From: CAYVBE01 sp964572825
GTDB lineage: Bacteria > Planctomycetota > Brocadiia > SM23-32
DNA length: 64,000 nt
Assembly (NCBI GenBank): GCA_964572825.1
Contig: CAZNGS010000010.1
Location: 1-64,000 of the forward strand
Reading direction: 5' to 3'
Of this stretch, positions 42,058-51,020 are shown piece by piece. A program made the position numbers and the translations under genes. The notes under the pieces are model-generated. The model saw only the letters and a program-made list of their open reading frames with translations. It did not search any database and was not told the origin of the DNA. The number at the start of each line of letters is the position of its first letter. Within the stretch, counting starts at the first letter, position 1.

Positions 42058-43173
42058 ATGGTCGCTGAGCGGAACGAGGAGCGGATGCTGGTGTACGCGG
42101 CTTCCCCGGCGGGGAAGGACGCGGGGGGGATTTATGCCTACGAGATGGATCGGGTGACCGGTCGGCTCGATTTCCTGGCTCGAACGCAGCAAGCCGAGAA
42201 GGCCGGGTTCGGCGCGTTTAGCCGGGACGGGCGTTTCCTCTACGCCGCCAATGGTGTTCAGGAGTTCGAGGGAAAGCCCGGCGGCTCCGTCTGCGCGTTC
42301 GCGGTGGACCGGGAGACCGGCGAGCTTGAGTTCCTCAGCGAGCGCTCCAGCCGGGGCGGCACGCCGTGCCACCTGGCCGTTGATTCCACCGGCCGGTGCG
42401 TGATTGTCGCCAACTTCCGCGGCGCGGGCGACGTCGGCAGCGTGGCCGTTCTGCCCGTCGAGGAGGACGGACGCGTGCGGGCGGCCAGCGGTCGCCGGCA
42501 GCACGAAGGGTCGAGCGTGCATCCGGAGCGCCAGCTCTGCTCCCACTGCCATTCCGTGACGATCGACCCCGCCAATCAGCGGGTGTACGTGGCCGACCTG
42601 GGCACTGACAGGGTGATGATTTACCGCCTGGACCCGGCTGCGGGGAGGCTCAAGCCCAATGACATCCCTTTCGTGGCGGTCGAACCGGGCTCAGGCCCCC
42701 GGCACTTCGATTTCCATCCCCACGCGCCGTACGCCTACCTGATAAACGAGATAGCGAACACAGTGATCGCCTTCGCCTGGGACCGAGAGACAGGGGCTCT
42801 GGAGAAGCTCCAGACCATCTCGACGCTCCCAGCGGGATTCGAAGGTGGAAGCGCGTGCGCGGACATTCACGTCGCTCCATCCGGCCGGTTTCTGTACGGC
42901 TCGAACCGCGGTCACGACAGCATCGCCGTTTTCAGAATCGATGCTGACACCGGCCGCCTGACGCCCTGCGGTCATGAACCCGGCGGCGGGGAGTCGCCCC
43001 GTTGCTTCGCCATAGCCCCTGACGGGAAAACGCTGATCGTTGCGAATCGCGCGACGGGCAATCTGACGATCTTCCGAATCGACCCCGAAGAGGGGACTCT
43101 CAGATCGCTGGGGCACAGCATGCAGGTGCCCGCTCCGGTCTGGGTGGGGTTTGCTCCGCGCTCGACCGTCTGA
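42058..43173 (+). CDS. Lactonase-family seven-bladed propeller (6-phosphogluconolactonase type)
   Basis: A 371-residue cytoplasmic protein with GAGGGAAG just before the ATG. It has the YbhE/Pgl fold: repeated blades such as GGIYAYEMDRVTGRLDFLA, GSVCAFAVDRETGELEFLSE and DSIAVFRIDADTGRLTPCG, and the linking segment GSGPRHFDFHPHAPYAYLIN. Family members open sugar-acid lactones, the product of aldose dehydrogenases. This fits the three dehydrogenases and the acid-sugar dehydratase further along, but other propeller functions are possible. It is followed by the PhoD-like gene after 16 bases. Confidence 0.8.
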   Translation: MVAERNEERMLVYAASPAGKDAGGIYAYEMDRVTGRLDFLARTQQAEKAGFGAFSRDGRFLYAANGVQEFEGKPGGSVCAFAVDRETGELEFLSERSSRGGTPCHLAVDSTGRCVIVANFRGAGDVGSVAVLPVEEDGRVRAASGRRQHEGSSVHPERQLCSHCHSVTIDPANQRVYVADLGTDRVMIYRLDPAAGRLKPNDIPFVAVEPGSGPRHFDFHPHAPYAYLINEIANTVIAFAWDRETGALEKLQTISTLPAGFEGGSACADIHVAPSGRFLYGSNRGHDSIAVFRIDADTGRLTPCGHEPGGGESPRCFAIAPDGKTLIVANRATGNLTIFRIDPEEGTLRSLGHSMQVPAPVWVGFAPRSTV

Positions 43174-43189
43174 ACTGCGGGAGGAGCAC

Positions 43190-44698
43190 ATGAAACGTAT
43201 TGCAGTTTGTGCACTGTTTTTCCTGGTCGCCATGCCGGTGCTCGACGCAGATACTCGCCAGGCCACCGGAGTGAAGGTCGGCGAGGTGACTTCCACGTCG
43301 GCGATCGTCTGGGTGCGATTGACCGCGGGACCGCATCGCAACAACGACGGCATCGTGCCCGGGTCCGAAAGATGGGATGGGATGTTGGCGGAGCTGGCGG
43401 AGAGCCCGAATGCGCCCCCAGCGGACCTGTGGGTGCGCAGCAGGGCCGGCGGGAAGGTGCCTCCGCTGCCCGAGGAGCTGATCGGAAGGCTGGAGGGAGC
43501 CTGCTCCGGTGCCGAAGGGCTGGTGCGCGTTCGATACGGGACCGATCCGGGCCTTGCCGATGCCCGGCAGACCGACTGGATTCCCGTGTCCGCAGATACC
43601 GACTATACGCACCAGTTTCACCTCCGGGACCTCCGGCCCGACACCGAGTATCACTATGAGACGCAGACGGCCGTTCCCGGTGGGCGGCCGGCGCATGGCG
43701 GCCTGCGCGGCAGGTTCCGGACGGCTCCCCGGCCCCACGAGGATGCCGAGGTGACCTTCGTGGTCATCACCGGGCAGATGTACTCCGACCAGGACCTTCC
43801 CTTCGGGCAGGGCTTCCGCGCTTATTCGGCCATGGCCGAGCTTGACCCCGCCTTCATCGTGCCCACGGGCGACACGGTCTATTACGACAACGACCGGGGC
43901 TGGGGCGGCATGATGGCCTGCTCCGCTGCCACCGCGCGATACAAGTGGCACCGCATGTACAGCATGCCCGGCCTTCTGCAGTTCCACCTGCGGGTGCCGG
44001 GTTACTGGGAGAAGGACGATCACGACGCCCTGAAGAACGACTGCTGGCCGGGACAGTCTTTCGGGGCGCTCACGTGGGAGCAGGGGCTGGCCGTCTTCCG
44101 GGAACAGGTGCCCATGAGCGAGAGGACCTACCGCACTTTCCGGTGGGGCAGCGGGCTGCAGATATGGCTGGTCGAGGGGCGCGATTTCCGCTCGCCCAAC
44201 CGTATGCCGGACGGTCCGGACAAGACCATCTGGGGCGAGCGGCAGAAAAGCTGGCTGAAGCGTTCCATCCTCGCCAGCGACGCGGACTGGCGGGTCCTGG
44301 TCAGCCCGACTCCCATCGTGGGTCCCGACCGGCCGGGCAAAAAGGACAACCATTCGAACAGCAATTTCCAGCACGAGGGCGACGAGTTTCGCGCCTGGTG
44401 CCGGGATAACGTGCCGGACAACTTCTTCGTCGTCTGCGGCGACCGCCACTGGCAGTACCATTCGGTCGATCCGGAGACCGGGCTCAATGAGTTCTCCTGC
44501 GGGCCGATCAGCGATTCGCATGCGGGCGGCTGGAACCAGGGCAACTTCGTCGAGGACTACCACCGGTTTCTGCGCGTCAAGGGCGGCTTCCTTTCGGTCA
44601 CCGTCGCGCCGCTGCCCGGGTCCAGCACCATCCGGTTCCGTCACCGTGACGTCGAGGGGTGTATCGTGAATGAAGTAACCTGGACGGAGGAGGATTGA
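43190..44698 (+). CDS. Secreted PhoD-like metallophosphoesterase
   Basis: A 502-residue exported protein; GGGAGGAG precedes the ATG and residues 1-21 form a signal peptide (VCALFFLVAMPVLDA). An N-terminal fibronectin-like domain (GVKVGEVTSTSAIVWVRLT, TEYHYETQ) leads to the phosphoesterase domain. Metal-binding residues are VPTGDTVYYDND and CGDRHWQYHSVDPETG. The usual first Asp of PhoD seems replaced: VVITGQ occupies the place where GDQ-like motifs occur. It hydrolyses phosphodiesters or phosphomonoesters outside the cytoplasm; the substrate is unknown. Confidence 0.75.
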   Translation: MKRIAVCALFFLVAMPVLDADTRQATGVKVGEVTSTSAIVWVRLTAGPHRNNDGIVPGSERWDGMLAELAESPNAPPADLWVRSRAGGKVPPLPEELIGRLEGACSGAEGLVRVRYGTDPGLADARQTDWIPVSADTDYTHQFHLRDLRPDTEYHYETQTAVPGGRPAHGGLRGRFRTAPRPHEDAEVTFVVITGQMYSDQDLPFGQGFRAYSAMAELDPAFIVPTGDTVYYDNDRGWGGMMACSAATARYKWHRMYSMPGLLQFHLRVPGYWEKDDHDALKNDCWPGQSFGALTWEQGLAVFREQVPMSERTYRTFRWGSGLQIWLVEGRDFRSPNRMPDGPDKTIWGERQKSWLKRSILASDADWRVLVSPTPIVGPDRPGKKDNHSNSNFQHEGDEFRAWCRDNVPDNFFVVCGDRHWQYHSVDPETGLNEFSCGPISDSHAGGWNQGNFVEDYHRFLRVKGGFLSVTVAPLPGSSTIRFRHRDVEGCIVNEVTWTEED

Positions 44699-44724
44699 GT
44701 TTCCCGGTCATCTCGCCCGGACCT

Positions 44725-44753
44725 TTGCACGGCTCACGCAAACGGTTTAGCAT
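44725..44753 (+). promoter_or_regulatory. Candidate promoter of the sugar-acid operon
   Basis: TTGCAC, 17 bases, TAGCAT, in the 147-base gap before the isomerase gene. It is the only gap larger than 70 bases from here to the window end. Confidence 0.4.
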
Positions 44754-44845
44754 TCACGGAGAAGCTGCGAGGGCGACAAGATGGCGCCTTCCCGCCCGCG
44801 TTTTCCTGCCGGCGTGTCGATAATCCATTTGGAGGTGTTTGAGTC

Positions 44846-46369
44846 ATGGCCGTCGTCGAGAGAAGAAACAAGGTCCTCTTCCTCCCCGTCGTCCGGGGGA
44901 GGGCGTACAACCTTGACCTCACCAAGAGGGCAAAATCCAGCCTGCGAGAAGCCTGCGACGCCTTCGGCATCGATGGGATTTTCCCGGCCGACGACGCGTA
45001 CACGGAGGGCCTGATCGCCGAGGCCAGCGAGGCGGCGGACTTCTACAGGGCCTGGCGGTCGCAGATGGCCGACATCAAGGCGCTTATCGCGTTCAGCGGC
45101 GACTTTATGCGCGAGCGGGCCGTCCAGGACACCATGCGCCTGCTGCCGGAGGATGTCCCCGCGTTCCTGATGGTCAACAACGACGACCCGGCGGACATGA
45201 GCAGCGGGAAAGTGGGTGACGCCCTGTGCGGAAGCCTTTCGGTTCATCACAACGCGCGCATGCTGGGCCGGCCGCTGGTGCGCTCGTGCCGAATCGACAT
45301 GACCGACCGAAGCATCCTGGAGGACTTCCTGGGGCGGTACAGGCAGGTCTTCGACGGCATCGAGGTCATGCGCAACATGCGCGTCGCCATGCTGGGCGTA
45401 AACCCGGATTCTTTCGCGACCACGTTCTCGAACCAGCTCAAGCTGTTCGAGCTGGGCTTCTCGCTCCATACCTACGAATTGATGACCATGTGGGGGGACA
45501 CTGTGCTGGGGAGCCTGGTGCAGGATGGGGAAACGACTTGCCAGGGCCCCTTCGGCGAGATTCGCCTGTGGAGACCCATCGCCCGGGGCGACGAGAGGGT
45601 GGAGCAGATAAAGCAGAAACTCGCGGAGCTGTTCGACGAGTTGCCGGAGGAGGAGAAGGTGGACCGTATCGCCCGGGGCTACCTGTGGATCAAGGACGTC
45701 TTCGAGCGGGACGGCATTGACGTGGGGGCCATTCACTGCTGGTCAGAATTCCCCAGGTTCTACGGTTTTGCTCCCTGCACCATTGCGATGCTGGCCAACC
45801 TTCTGGAGCAGAAGCCGGTGGTCTGCGAGCAGGACATATGCCACGCCATCATGGCCAGGCTGGCATGGGAGATGACCGGGGAGGCGGGAGTGATTCTGGA
45901 CATTAACAATAACGGCTGGGACCCGCGCGTGTTCAACGTCTTCCACTGCTCGCAGACACCCACGAACTGGCTCAGCGGCCGCAGGTGCGTCGGCGGCTGG
46001 GGCAGCATCGAGGGAGCAATCGGGCCGGTGCCGTTCACGGCCATCTCGGCCGCCACAACCTCGAATGCCTTCAAGGCGACGGTTTTCCACGGCCAGTTCC
46101 TGCGCCGCCAGCCGGCGCGGCGCGGGTCCAGCGGCTGGGCCTTCGTCCCAAACCTGCAGGAGGTGCTGAAGGCCATTGAGAGGTCGGGCATTCACCATTT
46201 CGTCGCCATGAAAGGCCACCGGGCCGACCAGGTGGCCGCCGCGCTGGAGTTCCGGGGACTCGAAGTGAAACAACTCGCCGACGAGCTGCCTGACCTCGAT
46301 ACGATAGAAGCCGAATTGCCCGATCCCGATCGGGGAGATATGCCCGGGCGTAAGATCTTCTCCCAATGA
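44846..46369 (+). CDS. FucI/AraA-type sugar isomerase family protein, copy 1
   Basis: A 507-residue cytoplasmic protein with GGAGG 11 bases before the ATG. It follows the L-fucose/L-arabinose isomerase fold: an N-terminal Rossmann-like region, a middle segment with MLGVNPDSFATTFSNQLKLF, and the C-terminal manganese-binding region (EFPRFYGFAPCTIAMLANLL and GEAGVILDINNNGWDP). It would interconvert an aldose and a ketose; the sugar is not deducible. It is the first gene of the long run. A more distant relative stands at 60321. Confidence 0.8.
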   Translation: MAVVERRNKVLFLPVVRGRAYNLDLTKRAKSSLREACDAFGIDGIFPADDAYTEGLIAEASEAADFYRAWRSQMADIKALIAFSGDFMRERAVQDTMRLLPEDVPAFLMVNNDDPADMSSGKVGDALCGSLSVHHNARMLGRPLVRSCRIDMTDRSILEDFLGRYRQVFDGIEVMRNMRVAMLGVNPDSFATTFSNQLKLFELGFSLHTYELMTMWGDTVLGSLVQDGETTCQGPFGEIRLWRPIARGDERVEQIKQKLAELFDELPEEEKVDRIARGYLWIKDVFERDGIDVGAIHCWSEFPRFYGFAPCTIAMLANLLEQKPVVCEQDICHAIMARLAWEMTGEAGVILDINNNGWDPRVFNVFHCSQTPTNWLSGRRCVGGWGSIEGAIGPVPFTAISAATTSNAFKATVFHGQFLRRQPARRGSSGWAFVPNLQEVLKAIERSGIHHFVAMKGHRADQVAAALEFRGLEVKQLADELPDLDTIEAELPDPDRGDMPGRKIFSQ

Positions 46370-46405
46370 GATAATGCGGCAGTTGCGCAGGCCGCGGGTG
46401 GCCCG

Positions 46406-48796
46406 ATGATGCAAGAACGAATCCGTTTGCTGCGCGATCACATCCGCTTCCTCAACGACGCCGGAGTGCGCCAGACGCTCTTTTACCGGCTCGCGGCTCA
46501 ATCGCTGAGGGAGACCGCCGGGGAGCCTCTGCCGACCCGCCGCGCGAAGGCTTTTGCGCACCTGCTGGACGAGGTGGAGCAGGTGGTGCTGCCCCACGAG
46601 CTGCGTGCGGGCTCCATCCTGGGCCTGTGGCCGCTGGTTGACAACCCGCTTTCGCCGGACGAACAGGAGCGCGAAGCCGTCGATGTCCTGCAGCGGTATC
46701 TCCGGCGCAAGCGAAGCGGCGAGATTCCTTCGCAGCGCGTGAAGCGCGGCCGGTGGGCGATGATCGCCCGCGACCATTACGACAACAGCGTGCCCTTCCG
46801 CGACCTGCAACGTCTGATAGGCGAGATGCAGGCGCGCTTTGCGGGCTCCGATGACCTGCAGGACTACGAGGTGGCCCGTGAGCTGGAGCGGCATTTCAGC
46901 TTCGACTACGGCCAGGAGGGCCGGATCGTCCGCGAACTGCCCTGGGCCGTCGCCAATCATCTGGATCTCAATTACGCCCGGGTGGTCGATCGCGGCCTGG
47001 GGGATATCCATCGCGAGGTGACGGACCGGTTGGCGCGCGCGACCGGCGAGACGCGCACCTTCTACGAGTCCTGCCGGATCGCTCTGGACGCCGCCATCCG
47101 GTTCATCAGGCGCTACGCCGGGGCCCTCCGGGCAGCCGGTCGGGCGCCGGAGATCGGTGAAGGGCGCGCGACCGAGCTGGAGGAGATGGCCGGGGTGGTC
47201 GAGTACATAGCGCGGGCCGCTCCCAGGAGCTTTCGCGAGGCCATTCAGCTCGTCTGGATGGTGCACATCGTCGGCAATCTGGCCGGCGGCTCGGCCATGT
47301 CGTTCGCACGGTTCGACCAGTACATGTTCCCTTTCTATCGCGATGATCTGGCGGCCGGGCGGACGACACGAGAGGAGGCGAAAACCCTTCTGAGCTGCCT
47401 CTGGCTCAAGGTGAACGAGCCCAAGATGCGCACGGTGCAGAGCATGTGTCTGGGGGGAACCACGCCGGAGGGCACCGACGCGGCCAACGAACTGACCGAC
47501 CTCTGCCTGGAGGTCTGCGGAGAGCTTCGTCAGCCCTATCCCAACACCTCGGTCCGGCTGGCCCCGGAAAGCCCCGAATGGCTTTACGACCGGGCCGCCG
47601 AGACCGTCGGACTCGGCCTTGGCCAGCCCATGCTGCTCAATGACTCGATGTGGGTGCCCAACCTTGGCCGGCGGGGCTATGCGGAGGAAGATGCGCGACA
47701 ATACTACAACATGGGCTGCACGGAGATCATGGTGCAGGGCATGATGAGCAACTGGGCCTGGTGCGGCGGCGTGCACCTGCCCGGACTGCTGGAGCTGGTC
47801 TTCCGGAACGGCGAGGAGAACCTGGCGGGGGAGACAGGCATCCCTACGGGGACGCTCGATTCTTTGGAGACCTTCCAGCAGTTCTTCGAGGCGTTTTGCG
47901 AACAGCTCCGGCATCGGATCGGACTGGTCCGGGAGAACGCGCGCAGCCAGTATGAGGCCAGGAGGGGGCGGTGGTACGACCCCTTCGCCTCCGCGCTCAT
48001 CGATGATTGCCTGGAACGGGGGCGCGACCTGTTCCAGGGCGGATGCCGCTACCCGCCGCTGCGCGCCATCAGCGCCTACGGGCTGGCCACCGCGGCGGAC
48101 TCCCTGATGGCGGTCAAGAAGTTCGTCTTTGATGAAGATCGGATTACCCTTCAGGACCTCTGGGAAGCCCTGAAGGCGGACTTTTCCGGCCACGAGCGCC
48201 TGCAGGCCGCCCTGGTGGAGGAGTCGCGGGCTTACGGGAACGATATCGACGAGGTGGACGAACTTGCATGCCGTATCTTCAATTTCTACGCGGACACCGT
48301 TCACGCCCAGAACGACGGGGAGATCCCGGGCACCTTTGCCACGAGCCTCTTCAGCTACACCCATCACGTCCACGCGGGCGAGCAGATAGCCGCCACGCCC
48401 GACGGCCGCAACAGCCGGGAGCCGGAGAGTGACACCGTCGCCCCGAGCCAGGGCAGGGATGTTTGCGGGCCAACCGCTGTGCTCAATTCGGTGGCGAAGC
48501 TCGACCATTCCAGGATCACCGCTGCCTATGCGCTCAACATGAAGCTGAACCCCACGCTGGTGGCGGGTCAGCGCGGTTCCGACGCCCTGAAGTCACTGAT
48601 CCGCGGGTACTTCGACATGGGCGGAGGGCAGATACAATTCAACTTCGTGGACACCGACGTGCTGCGCGACGCCCAGAAGCATCCGGACAAACATCGCAAC
48701 CTGATCGTGCGGGTGGCCGGCTTCTGCGAGTTCTTCACCAGCATCGATCGGGAGCTTCAGAACGAGATCATCAGCCGCACCGCTCACGGCGCCTGA
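46406..48796 (+). CDS. Glycyl radical enzyme (PFL-like dehydratase/lyase)
   Basis: A 796-residue oxygen-sensitive enzyme. The glycyl-radical loop RVAGFCEFFTSIDRELQNEI is at the C-terminus with the radical Gly at about 772 of 796. The active-site Cys is in NMGCTEIMVQG (about 437); its Cys-x-Glu context is that of the dehydratase/C-C lyase branch, not of pyruvate formate-lyase (Cys-Cys). The PFL domain spans most of the length. Residues beyond the Cys (SNWAWCGGVHLPGLLEL) differ from the well-known diol, glycerol, choline and hydroxyproline enzymes that I can recall, so the substrate is open; a polyol or sugar acid fits the context. Activation presumably comes from the activase at 35670. Confidence 0.9.
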   Translation: MMQERIRLLRDHIRFLNDAGVRQTLFYRLAAQSLRETAGEPLPTRRAKAFAHLLDEVEQVVLPHELRAGSILGLWPLVDNPLSPDEQEREAVDVLQRYLRRKRSGEIPSQRVKRGRWAMIARDHYDNSVPFRDLQRLIGEMQARFAGSDDLQDYEVARELERHFSFDYGQEGRIVRELPWAVANHLDLNYARVVDRGLGDIHREVTDRLARATGETRTFYESCRIALDAAIRFIRRYAGALRAAGRAPEIGEGRATELEEMAGVVEYIARAAPRSFREAIQLVWMVHIVGNLAGGSAMSFARFDQYMFPFYRDDLAAGRTTREEAKTLLSCLWLKVNEPKMRTVQSMCLGGTTPEGTDAANELTDLCLEVCGELRQPYPNTSVRLAPESPEWLYDRAAETVGLGLGQPMLLNDSMWVPNLGRRGYAEEDARQYYNMGCTEIMVQGMMSNWAWCGGVHLPGLLELVFRNGEENLAGETGIPTGTLDSLETFQQFFEAFCEQLRHRIGLVRENARSQYEARRGRWYDPFASALIDDCLERGRDLFQGGCRYPPLRAISAYGLATAADSLMAVKKFVFDEDRITLQDLWEALKADFSGHERLQAALVEESRAYGNDIDEVDELACRIFNFYADTVHAQNDGEIPGTFATSLFSYTHHVHAGEQIAATPDGRNSREPESDTVAPSQGRDVCGPTAVLNSVAKLDHSRITAAYALNMKLNPTLVAGQRGSDALKSLIRGYFDMGGGQIQFNFVDTDVLRDAQKHPDKHRNLIVRVAGFCEFFTSIDRELQNEIISRTAHGA

Positions 48797-48827
48797 GGGT
48801 GCGGGGACACGCACTGAGGAGACGCGC

Positions 48828-49847
48828 ATGAAAGCCGTCGCAGCGCTGAGGGAAGGCCAGGTAGAGGTGGTGGACATCCCCCGTCCGGAATACGCCGACT
48901 ACGAATGCCTCGTGAGAGTGAAAGCCTGCGGTATCTGCAACAGCACTGACCTGAAGATCATCGATAATGAGCTGAGCGACTGGGAAGTGTCCTACCCCTG
49001 CATCCTGGGTCACGAGAGTGTTGGAGAAGTCGTCGAGGTCGGCGACAGGGTCAAATACATCCAGCCGGGCGACGTCTTCACCAATCCCATCGGGCGCCAC
49101 GCGGTGGGCAGCCGGTACAGGGCGATGTTCGGGGCGATGAAGGATTACGCCATTGTCCAGGACCACCGGGCGATGGACGAGCTGGGGCTCGACCGGGGCC
49201 TTTACACCGGTTTCTGGACACGGCCCGTGTCGGCCGAGATTGGCCTCGAGGATGCCACCCTCCTCCTCACCTTCAAGGAAACCTACAGCGCACTGAGCAA
49301 CTTCGGCTTTCGCTCCGGCATGGACGCACTGGTCCATGGTGACGGACCGGTGGGCCTGGCGCTGGTTACTTTCCTGCGTATGGGCGGGGCCGGATGGGTC
49401 GGCTGCGTGGGGCATCACGACGACCGTTTGGAAAGAGCATCAGAGATCGGTGGCGCCGACCTGACGGTTAACTCGAACACACAGGAAGTGGATGAAGCAC
49501 TCGGCGATCGGAAGTTCGACATGGTCATCGACGCCGTAGGCAAGACGCGGGTCGTCCTGGACAGCTCCCGGCGGCTCAAGCCCGGAGGGAAGGTCTGCAT
49601 CTACGGGGTGCTGAAGAAGAAGGACTCCACCATATCCCTGCTCGATCTGCAGAACCACACCTCGATTCACATGCTCAACTGGCCGGTTGGCGAGCACGAG
49701 GTGCACGACGAGGTCGTCCGCATGGTCCTCGACGGTCAGATCAACCCGAAGGACTTCTACAGCCATGTCATGGCCGTGGACGAGGCGCCGGAGGCCATCC
49801 GGAAGATCCGGGCGCGAGAGGCATTCAAGGTGGTGCTCACTTTTTGA
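48828..49847 (+). CDS. Zinc-type medium-chain dehydrogenase, copy 1
   Basis: A 339-residue NAD(P)-dependent alcohol/polyol dehydrogenase. Catalytic zinc ligands are seen in KACGICNSTDLKIID and GHESVGEV. The nucleotide-binding turn is HGDGPVGLALVTFLRMGGAG. The four-cysteine structural zinc lobe of classical members is missing. GAGGAG precedes the ATG closely. Its nearest visible relative is the dehydrogenase at 51017, two genes on; the dehydratase gene lies between them. It likely oxidises a sugar or polyol hydroxyl. Confidence 0.85.
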   Translation: MKAVAALREGQVEVVDIPRPEYADYECLVRVKACGICNSTDLKIIDNELSDWEVSYPCILGHESVGEVVEVGDRVKYIQPGDVFTNPIGRHAVGSRYRAMFGAMKDYAIVQDHRAMDELGLDRGLYTGFWTRPVSAEIGLEDATLLLTFKETYSALSNFGFRSGMDALVHGDGPVGLALVTFLRMGGAGWVGCVGHHDDRLERASEIGGADLTVNSNTQEVDEALGDRKFDMVIDAVGKTRVVLDSSRRLKPGGKVCIYGVLKKKDSTISLLDLQNHTSIHMLNWPVGEHEVHDEVVRMVLDGQINPKDFYSHVMAVDEAPEAIRKIRAREAFKVVLTF

Positions 49848-49859
49848 CCGGAGACGAGC

Positions 49860-51020
49860 ATGAAGATAGCGGAGGTCGAGATACACGACCTGCAGATGGG
49901 AGAGACCCGGCGCGGCTGGAACCCCGTGATCGTCCGTCTCAACACGGATGATGGCGTGAGCGGCGTGGGAGAGGTCGCTCTCGCCTACGGTGTGGGCTCG
50001 GGCGCGGCCATCGGAATGGTGCGCGACCTGGTGGAGAGCTTCCTGCTGGGGGCGAATCCTTTCGAGATCGAGAAGCTCTGGGACGCCATGTTCCGGGGCA
50101 CCTTCTGGGGACAGGGCGGCGGCCCGGTCGTCTACGGCGCTATGAGCGCCATCGACGAGGCACTGTGGGACATAAAAGGCAAGGCACTGGGCGTGCCCGT
50201 CTACGAGCTGCTGGGCGGCAGGTGCCGCGACAAACTGCGGGTCTATGCCAACGGCTGGTATCACGGACACGCGGAGCCGGAGGAATACGGCGAATGGGCC
50301 GTTCGGGTGCAGGAAGACGGCTACACCGCCACCAAATTCGACCCCTTCTCGGTCGCTGCGGACGGTACCGAAGGGCACGTCCCCCGCGCGCTGGGCGGCG
50401 ACCGCATCCAACTGGCCTACGACCGGGTAAGGGCGGTCCGCGACGCGGTGGGGCCGGAGTTCGACATCCTGATCGAGGTGCACGGGAACCTGGGCACCTC
50501 ATCCGCCATCGAAGCCGGGAAGAGGCTGGAAGAACTCGATCCATTCTTCTACGAAGAGCCCGTTGACGCCATGAACGTGGACAGCATGAAAAAGGTGGCC
50601 GACAACGTGGCCATCCCCATCGCGGCCGGCGAACGGCTCTACACGCGCTACGGCTTCCGGCAATACGTGGAGAAGCAGGCAATTGACATCCTGCAGCCGG
50701 ACCTGGGACTGGCCGGCGGCATCACGGAGACCAAGAAGATCGCCGCCCACGCACAGACCTACAACCTGCACGTCCAGCCGCACAACTGCGCCTCCGCCGT
50801 GGCGACCTTCCCGGCCGTTCACCTCGATGCCGCCATCACGAACTTTATCATCCAGGAGATATTCCCCTACCGGAGCGGCGACAGCGTGGACCTGGTGACG
50901 AACCCGCTGGAAAAGAGGGTGCAGGGCGGTTACCTGGAGGTCCCGTCCGACCCCGGCCTGGGAGTGGAGCTGAACGAAGAAGTGCTTTCCCGATACCCCT
51001 GCATTCACGTGAAACCATGA
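49860..51020 (+). CDS. Enolase-superfamily (MR/MLE) acid-sugar dehydratase
   Basis: A 386-residue member of the mandelate racemase/muconate lactonizing enzyme group, closest in look to galactonate dehydratase-type enzymes. Metal ligands are in ILIEVHGNLG (about E206), YEEPVDA (about E232) and AAGERLYTRYGF (about E257). The catalytic His region is LHVQPHNCAS. The N-terminal capping domain contains GVGEVALAYGVG. Such enzymes remove water from aldonic acids to give 2-keto-3-deoxy acids. It starts 13 bases after the first dehydrogenase and overlaps the second by ATGA. Confidence 0.9.
   Translation: MKIAEVEIHDLQMGETRRGWNPVIVRLNTDDGVSGVGEVALAYGVGSGAAIGMVRDLVESFLLGANPFEIEKLWDAMFRGTFWGQGGGPVVYGAMSAIDEALWDIKGKALGVPVYELLGGRCRDKLRVYANGWYHGHAEPEEYGEWAVRVQEDGYTATKFDPFSVAADGTEGHVPRALGGDRIQLAYDRVRAVRDAVGPEFDILIEVHGNLGTSSAIEAGKRLEELDPFFYEEPVDAMNVDSMKKVADNVAIPIAAGERLYTRYGFRQYVEKQAIDILQPDLGLAGGITETKKIAAHAQTYNLHVQPHNCASAVATFPAVHLDAAITNFIIQEIFPYRSGDSVDLVTNPLEKRVQGGYLEVPSDPGLGVELNEEVLSRYPCIHVKP

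Noticed and set aside
45743..48508. 921-residue frame opposite the glycyl radical enzyme
   Set aside because: Antisense shadow of a gene with intact catalytic motifs; composition biased to His, Arg and Val as expected for a reverse frame.
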